14,597 nt of DNA, taken from positions 1 to 14,597 of the forward strand of contig CAZQJH010000026.1 in the NCBI GenBank assembly GCA_964593515.1. Direction: 5' to 3'. Within the stretch, counting starts at the first letter, position 1, and every line of letters begins with the position of its first letter. Positions 14,447 through 14,597 of the stretch are shown piece by piece. The notes beneath the pieces were generated by a model that worked only from the letters and a program-made list of their open reading frames with translations, did not search any database and was not told the DNA's origin. A program made the translations under genes and the position numbers. This stretch comes from JAXJYR01 sp964593515 (lineage in GTDB: Bacteria > Bacillota_I > Bacilli_A > Erysipelotrichales > Erysipelotrichaceae).

Positions 14447-14597
14447 TTATTTTTTGATTAAGTTAGATAATTGTACAAACATCTTCGCAGCTTCAGCTCT
14501 TGTTGTATTTGCACTTGGGTTTAAATATGTTTCTTCACCTTTTTTAGATCCACTCATTAAGCCATTTTCTACACACCATGCAATAGCATCTTTTGCA
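14447..14597 (-). CDS. SLH-domain surface protein, C-terminal fragment (5' part outside window)
   Basis: The last 49 full codons plus stop of a gene entering from beyond the window. The residues run from AKDAIAWCVENGLM to FVQLSNLIKK and form the end of an S-layer homology domain, with the conserved TRAEAAKM segment. The sequence differs from the end of the GH20 protein at one residue. The rest of the protein is unseen; by analogy it may be another secreted glycosidase or adhesin. Confidence 0.9.
   Translation of the reverse strand, partial: AKDAIAWCVENGLMSGSKKGEETYLNPSANTTRAEAAKMFVQLSNLIKK
14447..14597 (-). repeat. Direct repeat copy B: SLH-coding 3' end
   Basis: Same orientation as copy A at 4975-5125, with five mismatches in 151 bp; copy B may continue past the window. 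Homologous recombination between the copies could delete or duplicate the intervening ~9.5 kb (ppaC, pflBA, most of the GH20 gene) or swap anchor modules. Confidence 0.93.

Noticed and set aside
4975..14597. Composite transposon flanked by direct repeats
   Set aside because: The repeats are coding SLH domain ends in frame with their genes. No transposase, inverted ends or target duplications are seen, and the enclosed genes are core metabolism.
1..14597. CRISPR array, tRNA, rRNA or riboswitch
   Set aside because: No regularly spaced repeats, cloverleaf or known leader motif was seen; nearly all sequence is coding and every gap is under 200 bp.

Overview
This is a low-GC, AT-rich chromosomal segment in which every supported gene lies on the minus strand. 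The gene content suggests an anaerobic, fermentative gut Firmicute. It combines surface glycosidases anchored by S-layer homology (SLH) domains, an oxygen-sensitive pyruvate formate-lyase, and a CBS-regulated family II pyrophosphatase. Codon bias and protein style resemble Erysipelotrichia such as Thomasclavelia, Coprobacillus or Catenibacterium. That placement is an impression from the translated proteins, not a computed one.

Layout, read along the minus strand from high to low coordinates. (1) At 14447-14597 lies the last ~49 codons of a gene ending in an SLH domain, followed by a strong terminator. (2) At 12668-14299 lies ppaC, a CBS/DRTGG-containing manganese-dependent pyrophosphatase, with its own promoter and terminator. 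(3) At 9575-12589 lies pflB-pflA, pyruvate formate-lyase and its radical-SAM activase, separated by 45 bp that hold a hairpin. (4) At 4975-9483 lies a 1502-residue secreted GH20 hexosaminidase or lacto-N-biosidase-like enzyme with two CBM32-like domains, a LamG-like domain, FIVAR-like bundles and three C-terminal SLH domains. (5) At 1-4789 lies a secreted GH31 enzyme of at least 1596 residues, cut off at its C-terminus by the window. Its active-site motifs point to an alpha-N-acetylgalactosaminidase, and it carries FN3, CBM32, dockerin-like, cohesin-like and FIVAR modules.

The glycosidases look like a mucin or milk-glycan toolkit on the cell surface. GH31 would remove alpha-GalNAc and GH20 would remove beta-HexNAc or lacto-N-biose from host glycans. 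The released sugars would feed glycolysis, pyruvate cleavage by PflB (acetyl-CoA plus formate), and pyrophosphate removal by PpaC. This functional chain is inference from gene neighbourhood.

The most interesting non-coding signal is a 14-bp operator-like motif close to TGWAAGGGKTTNNA. It occurs at the promoters of GH31, GH20 and ppaC and resembles a CcpA/LacI-family cre site with G replacing the central C. GH31 additionally has a more conventional cre-like site farther upstream. A second notable feature is a near-identical 151-bp direct repeat made of the SLH-coding 3' ends of two genes 9.5 kb apart. No RNA gene, insertion sequence, CRISPR array or intergenic stretch above 300 bp was found.
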